Shown: positions 32,080 to 40,806 of the stretch, one piece after another | Layout: every line of letters begins with the position of its first letter | Position numbering within the stretch: the first letter of the stretch is position 1 | From: Bradyrhizobium sp. ORS 375 | GTDB taxonomy: Bacteria > Pseudomonadota > Alphaproteobacteria > Rhizobiales > Xanthobacteraceae | Assembly (NCBI RefSeq): GCF_000239775.1 | Contig: NZ_CAFI01000497.1 | Location: 1-64,000, forward strand | Direction: 5' to 3' | DNA length: 64,000 nucleotides | Program-made: the position numbers and the translations under genes | Notes under the pieces: generated by a model | Seen by the model: the letters and a program-made list of their open reading frames with translations, nothing else | The model's database searches: none | What the model was told of the DNA's origin: nothing

Positions 32080-34773
32080 CTACAGCCTCAGCTTGACATT
32101 GCAGAGATCACGCTCGGTCGGATCTGTCTTGACGTCGAAGCCGAGATTTCTGCACATTTCCAGCATGACGATGTTTTCCTGCAGGACATCGCCGGAGATC
32201 ATCTTCAGGCCCTCCGCCTTGGCGTATTCGATGATCAGCTGCATCAACGCCCAGCCCAATCCCCTTCCCTTGAGATCCGACCGCAACAGGATCGCATATT
32301 CTCCGCTCTCATAGATCGAGTCGGAATGAATTCTCACGACGCCGACCAGCTCGTTGGTCGCCTCGTCGAGCGCAACGAAGGCCATCGCACGCGCGTAGTC
32401 CAGCTGCGTCAGGCGTGCGATGAACTCATGCGTGAACTCCTTCATGGGCGCGAAGAAGCGCAGGCGGAGGTCCTCGGGGGTGACGTGCTTGAGGAACTCG
32501 TGGATGATCGGCTCGTCCTCGGGCCGAATCGGCCGCGCAAAGATGCGCCAGCCATCCTTGATTTCGAGATGCCGCTCCCATTGAGTCGGATACGGCCGGA
32601 CGGCAAAGTTCGACGGGCCGGCTCCCTTGAATTTTGGCGGAACCTTGCCGACCGCGACACGTGCGTCGACCGCCATGACGCCGCTCTCGTCAGCAAGCAA
32701 CGGATTGATGTCGAGCTCGCGAATCTCGGGCACGTCCGCGGCAAGCTGCGCGAGCTTGACCAGGACCATCGCGACCGCGTCGGGCTTGACCGCCGGAACA
32801 TCACGATAGGCCCGTAACAATCGGGAAACACGCGTGCGCTCGATCAGGTTGCGTGCGAGATGGAGATCGAGCGGAGGCAGACCGAGCGCCTTGTCATTGA
32901 TGATCTCGACGGCTGTGCCCCCACGTCCAAACACGATCACCGTCCCGAATGTCGGGTCATCGGCAATGCCCATGATCAGCTCCCGAGCCTTAGCGCGCAC
33001 GACCATAGCCTGCACGATCACGCCGGAAATGCGTGCATCGGGGCGAACCGCCTTGGCGCGGGCCATGATCTCGTTCGCCGCGTTGCGGACGGCCTCCACC
33101 GTTGTCAGATTGAGAACGACCCCGCCGACGTCGGATTTGTGCACAATGTCGCGGGAAAGGATTTTGAGGACGACTGTCGCGCCTTGGGCGAACAGCTGGC
33201 TTGCATAGGCGACCGCCTCGTCCACCGAGGACGCAGCGAAGGTTGGGACCATTGCAATATCGTAGGATTCGAGCAGACGGCTTATCTCGACCGGATCGAG
33301 CCAGGTTCGCCCGTCGGCAAGAGCCGCGACAACAATTTTTCGGGCAGCCTCGACGTCGGGGGCAAACGAGCTCGGCATCGCCGGCGGCACCGCCGCGAGC
33401 GACTCGACGACCTCCCGATGGCGGACCAGATGCATGAAGCCGCGAACGGCATCGTCCTCAGTCGGATAGTTTGGAATCCCCGCGCCGCTCAATGTTTCGA
33501 TGACCGATTGCTCAGCACCGACCCACGCAGCGAGCACCGGCTTGGCCCAGCGCCGATGCTGTTTGCGGTAGGCGCTGACGAAGTGAGTGACCGCCGTCGC
33601 AATCTCGCTTGCGGACGCAATTGCAGTCTGCACGTTCATCACGAGGATGGCGTCATTGGCCTGGTCAGCCAGAAGAGCCTCGAGCGAGGCGGTATAACGC
33701 GCGGCATCGGCGTCGCCCACGATGTCGACGGGATTGGAGCCCGACCAGGTCGACGGCAGCACAGCGTCAAGCTTGTCGTGAACGGCTGGCGACAATGTTG
33801 CCGCGATGCCGCCTAGCTCGACCAGCCTATCGACCGCGAGCACACCGATTCCACCGCCATTGGTGAGAATGGCAAGCCGCTTGCCGGTTGGCGACTCCAC
33901 CCGCCCCAATGTTTCCGCGCAGTCGAACAGCTCGCGCAGATCCGATACGCGCAGAACGCCGGCACGACGAAACGCCGCTTCATAGACCGCATCTGCTCCG
34001 GCCAGCGCACCCGTATGGGTCGCAGCGGCCTTCGCTCCCACAGAACCACGGCCCGATTTGACCACGACAACCGGCTTGACCCTGGCCGCCGCTCGGGCCG
34101 CCGACATGAACTTGCGAGCGTCCTTGACCGCTTCAATATAGAGCAGGATCGCGCGAGTGCCGCCATCCATCGCAAAGTAATCCAGGAGGTCCGCCAGATC
34201 CACGTCCAGCTGGTCGCCGATCGAGACGATGCCTGAAAATCCGACCCCGCGCTGAGCCGCCCAATCCACCATTCCCGCAGCGATGGCGCCGGATTGCGAA
34301 ACCAGCGCAAGGCTGCCGGCCACCGGCATGTGCGCCGAGAAGCTGGCATTGAGCTTGATGGTCGGCATCATGATGCCCAGGCAGTTGGGCCCGACCAGAC
34401 GCATGCCATGTTTCTGCGCGGCCTTTTCAGCCTGATCGGCCAGAGATCCGTCTCCATGACCAAGGCCGGAGGTGATGATCAGCGCCCCTGAGGTCCCCAG
34501 CGCGCCAGCACGATCGATCAGAGCCGGAATGGAAGGCGGCGGTGTCGTGAGGACAATAAGATCAGGCACGAATGACAGGTCAGCCAGACTGTTGGCCGAG
34601 GAGACGCCGGATATGTCGGCATAGCGTGAATTGACCAGACCGAGCTGTCCCTCGAAGCGCGCTTTGACAAGATTGTCGAGAATGGCGCGTCCCACCGAAT
34701 TCTGCCGCGGACTGCCGCCGATCAGCGCGATGGAGCGAGGCAACAGCAGGTTCCGCAATCGGTAAGTCGACAT
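32080..34773 (-). CDS. ADP-forming acyl-CoA synthetase fused to GNAT acetyltransferase (Pat/PatZ-like)
   Basis: An 897-residue protein. Residues about 1-450 are CoA-binding and ligase domains like the succinyl-CoA synthetase alpha chain (NLLLPRSIALIGGSPRQ, GPNCLGIMMP). Residues about 490-700 form an ATP-grasp beta-like part (GRGGTAVEIINDKALG). Residues about 730-897 form a GNAT domain with LRSDLKGRGLGWALMQL. The arrangement matches protein lysine acetyltransferases PatZ/Pka as well as ADP-forming acetate-CoA ligases. In PatZ-type enzymes the ligase half has lost activity; I cannot decide this from sequence. The start at 34773 is chosen because homology begins there. It may tune CoA metabolism at low oxygen. 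Confidence 0.9.
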   Translation of the reverse strand: MSTYRLRNLLLPRSIALIGGSPRQNSVGRAILDNLVKARFEGQLGLVNSRYADISGVSSANSLADLSFVPDLIVLTTPPPSIPALIDRAGALGTSGALIITSGLGHGDGSLADQAEKAAQKHGMRLVGPNCLGIMMPTIKLNASFSAHMPVAGSLALVSQSGAIAAGMVDWAAQRGVGFSGIVSIGDQLDVDLADLLDYFAMDGGTRAILLYIEAVKDARKFMSAARAAARVKPVVVVKSGRGSVGAKAAATHTGALAGADAVYEAAFRRAGVLRVSDLRELFDCAETLGRVESPTGKRLAILTNGGGIGVLAVDRLVELGGIAATLSPAVHDKLDAVLPSTWSGSNPVDIVGDADAARYTASLEALLADQANDAILVMNVQTAIASASEIATAVTHFVSAYRKQHRRWAKPVLAAWVGAEQSVIETLSGAGIPNYPTEDDAVRGFMHLVRHREVVESLAAVPPAMPSSFAPDVEAARKIVVAALADGRTWLDPVEISRLLESYDIAMVPTFAASSVDEAVAYASQLFAQGATVVLKILSRDIVHKSDVGGVVLNLTTVEAVRNAANEIMARAKAVRPDARISGVIVQAMVVRAKARELIMGIADDPTFGTVIVFGRGGTAVEIINDKALGLPPLDLHLARNLIERTRVSRLLRAYRDVPAVKPDAVAMVLVKLAQLAADVPEIRELDINPLLADESGVMAVDARVAVGKVPPKFKGAGPSNFAVRPYPTQWERHLEIKDGWRIFARPIRPEDEPIIHEFLKHVTPEDLRLRFFAPMKEFTHEFIARLTQLDYARAMAFVALDEATNELVGVVRIHSDSIYESGEYAILLRSDLKGRGLGWALMQLIIEYAKAEGLKMISGDVLQENIVMLEMCRNLGFDVKTDPTERDLCNVKLRL

Positions 34774-35030
34774 GTCGATATCCAGCCTCGGCCTGCGGAA
34801 GGCGGCCATTTCCCGCGCAGGCATCTTAGTTTCAATCCCTAGCGGGTCCAGCGTGACTTATGATCCCACCGTCGCAGCGAATGTGACGTCGCGCTGCTCT
34901 CGAAGCACCGTCCTCGCCCGCCGTACCGACTTTTGATAGGCTGTCGAGGCTGCTGAGCACCTTGAGGAACATCAAATGGCGCGGCTCAGAACGGCTTATG
35001 CGATCAGGCTCAAGGCTCCAGGAGGCTCTC

Positions 35031-36026
35031 ATGCACGCAATGGTGTTGCAAAAGCCGGGAGGACCTCTTCAACTCGAGGCGCTTGCGGATCCCGAGCCAG
35101 GTCCCGGCGAGATTCGCGTTCGGGTCAGCGCGTGCGGCGTCTGTCGCACCGATCTGCATCTTCTCGATGGCGAGCTGCCCGACATCGTCTATCCGATCAT
35201 TCCGGGTCACGAGATCGTCGGTCACATCGACCGTCTCGGAGCAGGTGTCACGACTCATCAGCTCGGAGCACGGGTCGGCATTCCCTGGCTGGGTCACACC
35301 TGCGGTCACTGCCAATTCTGCCTGCGCGGAACGGAAAATCTCTGCGATGCGCCTGCCTTTACTGGTTACACGCGTCATGGCGGTTACGCCACCCACGCCG
35401 TTGCCGATGCAAGCTATGCATTTCCGCTCGATGGGTTGAGCGACGACGTCGCGGCTGCGCCGCTACTGTGCGCCGGCCTGATCGGCTGGAGGTCATTGGT
35501 CATGGCCGGCGACGCTGAGCGCCTGGGGATCTACGGATTCGGAGCGGCAGGGCATATCGTTGCGCAAGTCGCCCGCTGGCAGGGCCGCAAGATCTACGCG
35601 TTCACCCGGCGAAACGACAGAACTGCACAAGACCTCGCCCTCCAACTCGGTGCCGCCTGGGCCGGGGCGGCTGACGAGCGCCCCGGTCTTGCTCTCGATG
35701 CCGCGATCATCTATGCGGCTGCCGGCGAACTCGTTCCAGCCGCTTTGCAGGCGGTTCGCAAGGGCGGTCGGGTCATCTGCGCCGGCATCCACATGAGCGC
35801 GATCCCGAGCTTCCCTTATTCGCTTCTCTGGGGAGAACGCCACGTCATGTCGGTTGCCAACCTTTGTCGACAAGACGGCCTGGATTTCCTCCGCATTGCT
35901 CGAGAGGCTCAGATCCGGACCCACACCACCGCCCATCCCTTGTCCGATGCCAACGGCGTTCTTGCCCGCTTAAGGCAGGGGGACGTTCTCGGAGCAGCCG
36001 TCCTCGTGCCGGATCTCTACTCCTGA
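35031..36026 (+). CDS. Zinc-dependent alcohol dehydrogenase
   Basis: A 331-residue medium-chain dehydrogenase. Catalytic zinc ligands are C38 and H60-E61 (GVCRTDLH, PGHEIVGH). The structural zinc lobe is C91, C94, C97 and C105. The nucleotide fold has GIYGFGAAGHIVAQVARW. Length and pattern fit AdhA-like alcohol/aldehyde reductases. The ATG at 35031 has an AGGAGG site ten bases upstream. It is followed 17 bp later by the APH-kinase fusion gene. In low-oxygen clusters of this kind it would regenerate NAD by reducing aldehydes; that is inference. Confidence 0.92.
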   Translation: MHAMVLQKPGGPLQLEALADPEPGPGEIRVRVSACGVCRTDLHLLDGELPDIVYPIIPGHEIVGHIDRLGAGVTTHQLGARVGIPWLGHTCGHCQFCLRGTENLCDAPAFTGYTRHGGYATHAVADASYAFPLDGLSDDVAAAPLLCAGLIGWRSLVMAGDAERLGIYGFGAAGHIVAQVARWQGRKIYAFTRRNDRTAQDLALQLGAAWAGAADERPGLALDAAIIYAAAGELVPAALQAVRKGGRVICAGIHMSAIPSFPYSLLWGERHVMSVANLCRQDGLDFLRIAREAQIRTHTTAHPLSDANGVLARLRQGDVLGAAVLVPDLYS

Positions 36027-36043
36027 ACACGAAAGCCGCGGCT

Positions 36044-37588
36044 ATGACCTCATCATCCGACCAGGATCTCGTGTTCGCGTTCTTGGGTGACGCCACTCGC
36101 CACGCGGACGTCCGCAGGATCGATACGCACGCAGCTTCCGTTTTCCTGTCCGGCAAGCGCGCCTTGAAAATCAAGCGGGCCATCCAGCTGCCGTTTCTCG
36201 ACTATTCCACGCTCGCGCTGCGCCGGGCCGCGTGCGAAAAGGAGCTGGAGATCAATCGCCCGTTCGCTCCGGCCATCTATCAGCGCGTCGTCGCGATCAC
36301 CAGGACACCAGATGGATCCCTCGATATCAATGGATCCGGCGTACCGATCGAGTATGCCGTCGAGATGCGTCGGTTCGATGACAGCAGCACACTTGATCAT
36401 CTCGCACGTAAGGGCCAAATAGACGTCAACCTGGCTGAAGACTTGGCTGACGCAATCGCGGCCTCGCATCAGCTCGCAGCTGCGGTCTCGCCTGATGGAT
36501 GGATCGGCTGCATCCCGCGTTGGATCGACGCTTCGATCGCCAGTTTTGCAGCCAACCCGCGACTTCCGCAGGCAGAGATCGAGGAGCTCCGTGAACTCTG
36601 CCATTCGACATTGTCCCGCCTGACGCCACTGCTCGAGCACCGCGTGGCCAAGGGCGATGTACGGCGCTGTCACGGCGATCTCCATCTCGCGAACATTGCG
36701 ATGATCGACAACAAGCCGGTGCTGTTCGATGCCATCGAGTTCGACGATCGCATAGCCACAATCGACGTTCTCTATGATCTCGCATTTCCTCTGATGGATC
36801 TGCTGCACTTCGGGCTGCCCGTTGCGGCCAATCATCTCCTGAACCGCTATCTCTCGATCGCCGCGTCCGACCAGCTCGATGGCTTGGCCGCCCTGCCGCT
36901 CTTCATGGCTCTCCGCGCCGCAATCCGCGCACAAGTCTTTCTCGCAAAGCTCGATCGCGGAGATTCCGACCATACGGATCCAAATGGTTCGGCAACATTC
37001 GAAGTGGCGAGGAGCTACTTCCAGCTCGCCCTCGAGCTCATTCAGCCCTCTGCTCCGATGATGATTGCAGTCGGCGGCCTCTCAGGAACCGGGAAGTCGG
37101 CGCTGGCGAGAGCGCTGGCGCCTGTGGTGCGCCCACGACCGGGAGCCATCGTTATTCGCAGCGACGTTTTGCGCAAACAGCTATTTGGCGTGGCGCAGAC
37201 CGATCGCCTTCCCAAAGAGGCCTATTCGCCCGAAGCGAGTGCAAGCGTCTACCGTGAATTGACGACGCGAGCCGGTCAGGTGCTCTCTCAAGGGTTTTCC
37301 GTCGTCGCCGATGCCGTATTTGCAAGGCACGACGAGCGAGACGCGATCCTCAAGGTGGCGACGCAGCTGAGCGCGCCGTTCTCCGGCCTCTTTCTCGTGG
37401 CCGACCTGCGTACCCGTCGGGAGCGGATTGAGCATCGGATCAACGACGCATCCGATGCCACGAGCGCGGTGGCTCAGGAACAGGAGCGCTATGATCTCGG
37501 CATCCTGGATTGGCTTCAGGTCGACGCATCGGGAACACCGGAAACGACACTGGACAGGAGCTTGTCGTTGCTCAAGATCAGTCGGTGA
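36044..37588 (+). CDS. Aminoglycoside-phosphotransferase-like / AAA P-loop kinase fusion
   Basis: A 514-residue two-domain protein. The N-terminal half is APH/choline-kinase-like, with the catalytic loop RRCHGDLHLANIAM and the metal site LFDAIEFDD at about residues 205-235. The C-terminal half (from about residue 340) is a P-loop kinase of the Zeta-toxin/gluconate-kinase class with Walker A GGLSGTGKSALARAL. The same domain pair occurs in many proteobacteria as a conserved protein of unknown function. The ATG at 36044 lies 17 bp after the adh stop, so the genes are likely co-transcribed. The phosphate acceptor is unknown. Confidence 0.85.
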   Translation: MTSSSDQDLVFAFLGDATRHADVRRIDTHAASVFLSGKRALKIKRAIQLPFLDYSTLALRRAACEKELEINRPFAPAIYQRVVAITRTPDGSLDINGSGVPIEYAVEMRRFDDSSTLDHLARKGQIDVNLAEDLADAIAASHQLAAAVSPDGWIGCIPRWIDASIASFAANPRLPQAEIEELRELCHSTLSRLTPLLEHRVAKGDVRRCHGDLHLANIAMIDNKPVLFDAIEFDDRIATIDVLYDLAFPLMDLLHFGLPVAANHLLNRYLSIAASDQLDGLAALPLFMALRAAIRAQVFLAKLDRGDSDHTDPNGSATFEVARSYFQLALELIQPSAPMMIAVGGLSGTGKSALARALAPVVRPRPGAIVIRSDVLRKQLFGVAQTDRLPKEAYSPEASASVYRELTTRAGQVLSQGFSVVADAVFARHDERDAILKVATQLSAPFSGLFLVADLRTRRERIEHRINDASDATSAVAQEQERYDLGILDWLQVDASGTPETTLDRSLSLLKISR

Positions 37589-37632
37589 GATCCAGACCTC
37601 TCACCTTGGTAGGATCGGTCCGAGATTGGGGC

Positions 37633-39519
37633 CTACGTATGCACGTAGTCGCCCGGGGCGTTTCCAAACTCGGTCGAGCCAGCCGCGCCAAGCCGCGGCG
37701 GAGAGGTCAGCGGCCCCGCGTGTTGCGCAAGCCAGCTGATCCAGGTCGGCCACCAAGATCCTTCAATGCGCGAGGTCGAGCTCTGCCACTCGTCGGGCCC
37801 AAGGTAGGGCGCGTCGGCAGCCTTGGTGCGCACCTGATGCGAATGCCCCTGCTCATCGGGCGGCGCCACGATGCCGGCATTGTGACCGCCGCTCGCCAGG
37901 ACGAACGTGACGTCGGCGTCGACCTCGTAATGGATCTTGTAGGTTGATTTCCACGGCGCGACATGGTCGCGCAGGGTTCCGACGACGAACAGCGGCGTGT
38001 GAATGTCTGAGAGGGACACAGGCTTCCCCTCAACTCGATATCGCCCCTCGGCCAAATCGTTGTTCAGAAACAGCTTGCGCAGATATTCAGAGTGCATCCG
38101 ATAGGGAAGCCGTGTCGCGTCGGCGTTCCATGCCATCAGATCGCTCGGATGGGCCCGCTCACCGAGCAGATAGTCGCGCGAGATGCGCGACCAGATCAGA
38201 TCGTTGGATCGCAGCAATTGAAATGCGCCGGCCATCTGCGTCGTATCGAGATAGCCGCGTTCCCACATCATGTCTTCGAGGAAAGCAACCTGACTTTCAT
38301 TGATGAAGAGAGTGAGCTCTCCCGCCTCGGTGAAATCGGTCTGCGCGGCAAACAGCGTGATCGTCTTCAGACGCGTATCGCCATCGCGCGCCATCGCCGC
38401 CGCCGTGATCGAGAGCAGCGTCCCTCCGAGGCAATATCCGGCAGCGTGAATCGGAGCATTCGGCACGATTTTCCCGATTTCGTCCAAGGCAGCCATGACG
38501 CCTGCCGCGCGGTAATCGTCGAAAGCAATGTCTCGATCCTTCGGGCCCGGATTTCGCCAGGAGATCATGAAGACCGTGAAGCCCTGAGCGGTCAGATACC
38601 TGACCAGGGAATTGTGCGGAGACAGATCAAGAATATAATACTTCATGATCCAGGCCGGCACGATCAGGATCGGCTCGGGGCGCACCCGTTCGGTGGTCGG
38701 CGCGTATTGGATCAGCTCGATCAACTGATTGCGAAACACGACTTTGCCGGGTGCGGTCGCGACCGTCTCGCCAGGCACGAACTCGGCGCTCTGCGATGCT
38801 CGTCCCGGCCGCAGCACCTGCATCAGATCGGAGAGCCAGTTCTGCCAACCGAAGACGAGGTTTTCGCCACCGCTCTGAAAGGTTCTTTCCACGACCTCGG
38901 GGTTGGTCGCCGCGAAGTTCGATGGTGCGAACATATCGAGCATCTGACGCAGTGAGAAGTCGACGACGGCTTCATTGGCCGGATTGACCCCACGAATATT
39001 CGTTGTCGCCTTGTGCCACCAATCCTCTCCGAGGAGGAACGCCTGAGCGAACAGGTTGAAGGGCTGCATTCCCCACTGTGGCTTGGAAAACCGATGGTCA
39101 TTGGCCTGCGGCTTGATCAGATCCCACGGACCACGGTCAGGATCGGCGAAATGCAATGACCTTTCGGCGAGCTGCCTTGCGCCGTGCCAGGCGTCACGCG
39201 CAATATCGAGCTGCCGCTGAGGCGCAGCCGCCAAATGGCACGCCCAATCCAGGTAAGCCATCGACAGGGCTGCGGGCGAGATGCCGCCGGTCAGGCGCGC
39301 GAGAACCGCGCTGAACGCCTTGTCCAGCTCGTGATCCTCGCGACCGAACTCCCTGGCGCCCACGCCGGCGTCGTCAGCAAGGGGCTTTACATCAGGCACG
39401 ACGAGTTGACCAACGACCGCCGGAGCGGTCTCGACGACACCGGCCTGCCGATTCTGCGCTTGTTCATTACGTTTCCGACGATCTGGACGCGATGCGCCCC
39501 CGCTCTTCAGTTTCGCCAC
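37633..39519 (-). CDS. phaC: Class I poly(3-hydroxyalkanoate) synthase
   Basis: A 628-residue PHA synthase that polymerises 3-hydroxyacyl-CoA into storage granules. The lipase-like box is GYCLGG with the nucleophile at C363. Asp is in VVGTLRDHVAPWKS and His in SGGHNAGIV, giving the catalytic triad. The N-terminal PhaC domain carries QWGMQPFNLFAQAFLLG. The GTG at 39519 lies 13 bases inside the upstream phasin gene, which implies translational coupling. The divergent region ahead of the phasin holds FixK/FNR-like boxes. The C-terminal tail after residue 590 is unusually long and Pro/Gly-rich. Confidence 0.93.
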   Translation of the reverse strand: MAKLKSGGASRPDRRKRNEQAQNRQAGVVETAPAVVGQLVVPDVKPLADDAGVGAREFGREDHELDKAFSAVLARLTGGISPAALSMAYLDWACHLAAAPQRQLDIARDAWHGARQLAERSLHFADPDRGPWDLIKPQANDHRFSKPQWGMQPFNLFAQAFLLGEDWWHKATTNIRGVNPANEAVVDFSLRQMLDMFAPSNFAATNPEVVERTFQSGGENLVFGWQNWLSDLMQVLRPGRASQSAEFVPGETVATAPGKVVFRNQLIELIQYAPTTERVRPEPILIVPAWIMKYYILDLSPHNSLVRYLTAQGFTVFMISWRNPGPKDRDIAFDDYRAAGVMAALDEIGKIVPNAPIHAAGYCLGGTLLSITAAAMARDGDTRLKTITLFAAQTDFTEAGELTLFINESQVAFLEDMMWERGYLDTTQMAGAFQLLRSNDLIWSRISRDYLLGERAHPSDLMAWNADATRLPYRMHSEYLRKLFLNNDLAEGRYRVEGKPVSLSDIHTPLFVVGTLRDHVAPWKSTYKIHYEVDADVTFVLASGGHNAGIVAPPDEQGHSHQVRTKAADAPYLGPDEWQSSTSRIEGSWWPTWISWLAQHAGPLTSPPRLGAAGSTEFGNAPGDYVHT

Positions 39520-39869
39520 CGTTGCCCCACGAGACTGACACTGGCATCGATCAGGCGCTGCCCGTGCCTGAAAAGGCGGTCGCAATCCCGCCTGATGAAG
39601 TCAAGCTGGTGCTGGGCACATTCCTGGATCATCGTTTGGATTCCCTTCACGGAATGCACGCCAGCCAGCTTCGAGACGAACTCGGCGAGAAGGTGTGTTT
39701 CCGTCCGCGTGCGGTCCAGAAGCTCGTTGCTGGCGAACAGCATCTCTTCAAGGACGATCTGCTGGGAACCAATCATCAGCTCAAGCGCGTGCTTGTTGGA
39801 AAGCGCGACACGCTCGGTGAGTTGGGCCGTTTCCTCGGCTATGGCATTAGGCCCGGAGAGCTCGGACAT
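39507..39869 (-). CDS. Phasin-like PHA granule-associated protein
   Basis: A 120-residue helical protein without Trp except near the C-terminus. It has heptad-like hydrophobic spacing (LTERVALSNKHALELMIGSQQ, then ELLDRTRTETHLLAEFV), consistent with phasins that coat PHA granules. The ATG at 39869 follows AGGAGAGG. It overlaps the phaC start by 13 bases, so granule coat and synthase are made together. A FixK/FNR-like box lies about 66 bp upstream. Confidence 0.82.
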   Translation of the reverse strand: MSELSGPNAIAEETAQLTERVALSNKHALELMIGSQQIVLEEMLFASNELLDRTRTETHLLAEFVSKLAGVHSVKGIQTMIQECAQHQLDFIRRDCDRLFRHGQRLIDASVSLVGQRWRN

Positions 39870-39928
39870 GGGCACCTCTCCTCCTGCTGAATGATTGTGT
39901 CTGATAGCTCACTGGTGGCGCCCAGACC

Positions 39929-39942
39929 TTGAGCTGCATCAA
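39929..39942. promoter_or_regulatory. FixK/FNR-like box before phasin-phaC
   Basis: TTGAGCTGCATCAA keeps the TTGA-N6-TCAA core. Its centre lies about 66 bp upstream of the phasin start (39869, minus), the same distance seen at the perfect boxes in this window. Confidence 0.55.
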
Positions 39943-39961
39943 TGACCGAGCAAGCTGCTCT

Positions 39962-39975
39962 TTGACCTGGGTCAA
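39962..39975. promoter_or_regulatory. FixK/FNR-like box before CBS-BON gene
   Basis: TTGACCTGGGTCAA is a perfectly symmetric FixK-type site (TTGAC-N4-GTCAA). Its centre is about 62 bp upstream of the CBS-BON start codon at 40031 on the plus strand. Confidence 0.7.
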
Positions 39976-40030
39976 TTCACGACTTGGCCGGCGGCTTACC
40001 GTCAATCAAACCACGACACTGGAGTTCACC

Positions 40031-40759
40031 ATGCGCGCCCATCAGATCATGACCCGTCCAGTCATCACCGTCACTCCGGACACCCCGATTGTGGATGCGG
40101 CCAACATCATGCTTCAGCGCCATGTCAGCGGCCTTCCGGTGGTGGATGCCACCGGCAAGCTGGTCGGCGTTGTCTCCGAAGGCGACTTCATCCGGCGGAC
40201 CGAGATCGGCACGGGGCGCAAGCGCGGCCGCTGGCTGCGCTTCATCCTGGGCCCCGGGAAATCAGCCGCCGACTTCGTTCACGAGCACGGGCGCAAAGTC
40301 GCGGAGGTGATGACCAAGTCACCTTTGACCATTACGGAAGACGCTGCACTGGCGGAAATCGTCGAGATCATGGAGAAGAACCATGTAAAGCGATTGCCGG
40401 TGGTGAAGGGCGAGCAGGTTGTCGGCATCGTGTCGCGCGCCAACCTGCTGCAGGCCGTCGCCTCGCTCGGTCGACAAGTTCCGGACCCGACCGCCGATGA
40501 CGATCACATCCGCAACCGGGTCATCGACACCATCGAGAAAAACGATTGGTGCCCGTTCGGATTGTCCGTCATCGTCAAGGACGGCATCGTTCATCTGAGC
40601 GGCGTCATCACCGAGGAACGTTCACGGCAGGCGGCCATCGTGGCTGCTGAGAACGTTGCGGGCGTGAGGAAGGTTCACGATCACCTGTGCTGGGTCGATA
40701 CAATGTCGGGCATGTATCTCAACTCGCCAGAAGACGAGGACATGGCCAAAGCAAGCTGA
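40031..40759 (+). CDS. CBS-pair and BON domain protein
   Basis: A 242-residue protein. The first CBS motif covers about residues 5-60 (MTRPVITVTPDTPIVDAANIM), the second about residues 92-150 (MTKSPLTITEDAALAEIVEIM). A BON domain spans about residues 165-230 (GIVHLSGVITEERSRQAAIVAAENVAG). CBS pairs bind adenosine nucleotides and BON domains bind lipid or envelope components. Such proteins are common members of low-oxygen and stress regulons. The ATG at 40031 is chosen from domain alignment. A FixK-type box lies upstream and phasin-phaC diverges from it. Confidence 0.9.
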   Translation: MRAHQIMTRPVITVTPDTPIVDAANIMLQRHVSGLPVVDATGKLVGVVSEGDFIRRTEIGTGRKRGRWLRFILGPGKSAADFVHEHGRKVAEVMTKSPLTITEDAALAEIVEIMEKNHVKRLPVVKGEQVVGIVSRANLLQAVASLGRQVPDPTADDDHIRNRVIDTIEKNDWCPFGLSVIVKDGIVHLSGVITEERSRQAAIVAAENVAGVRKVHDHLCWVDTMSGMYLNSPEDEDMAKAS

Positions 40760-40806
40760 CGATCGATGGCTGCCGCTCGTCCAGTCGGGCGGCGCTGATT
40801 CGCCAA

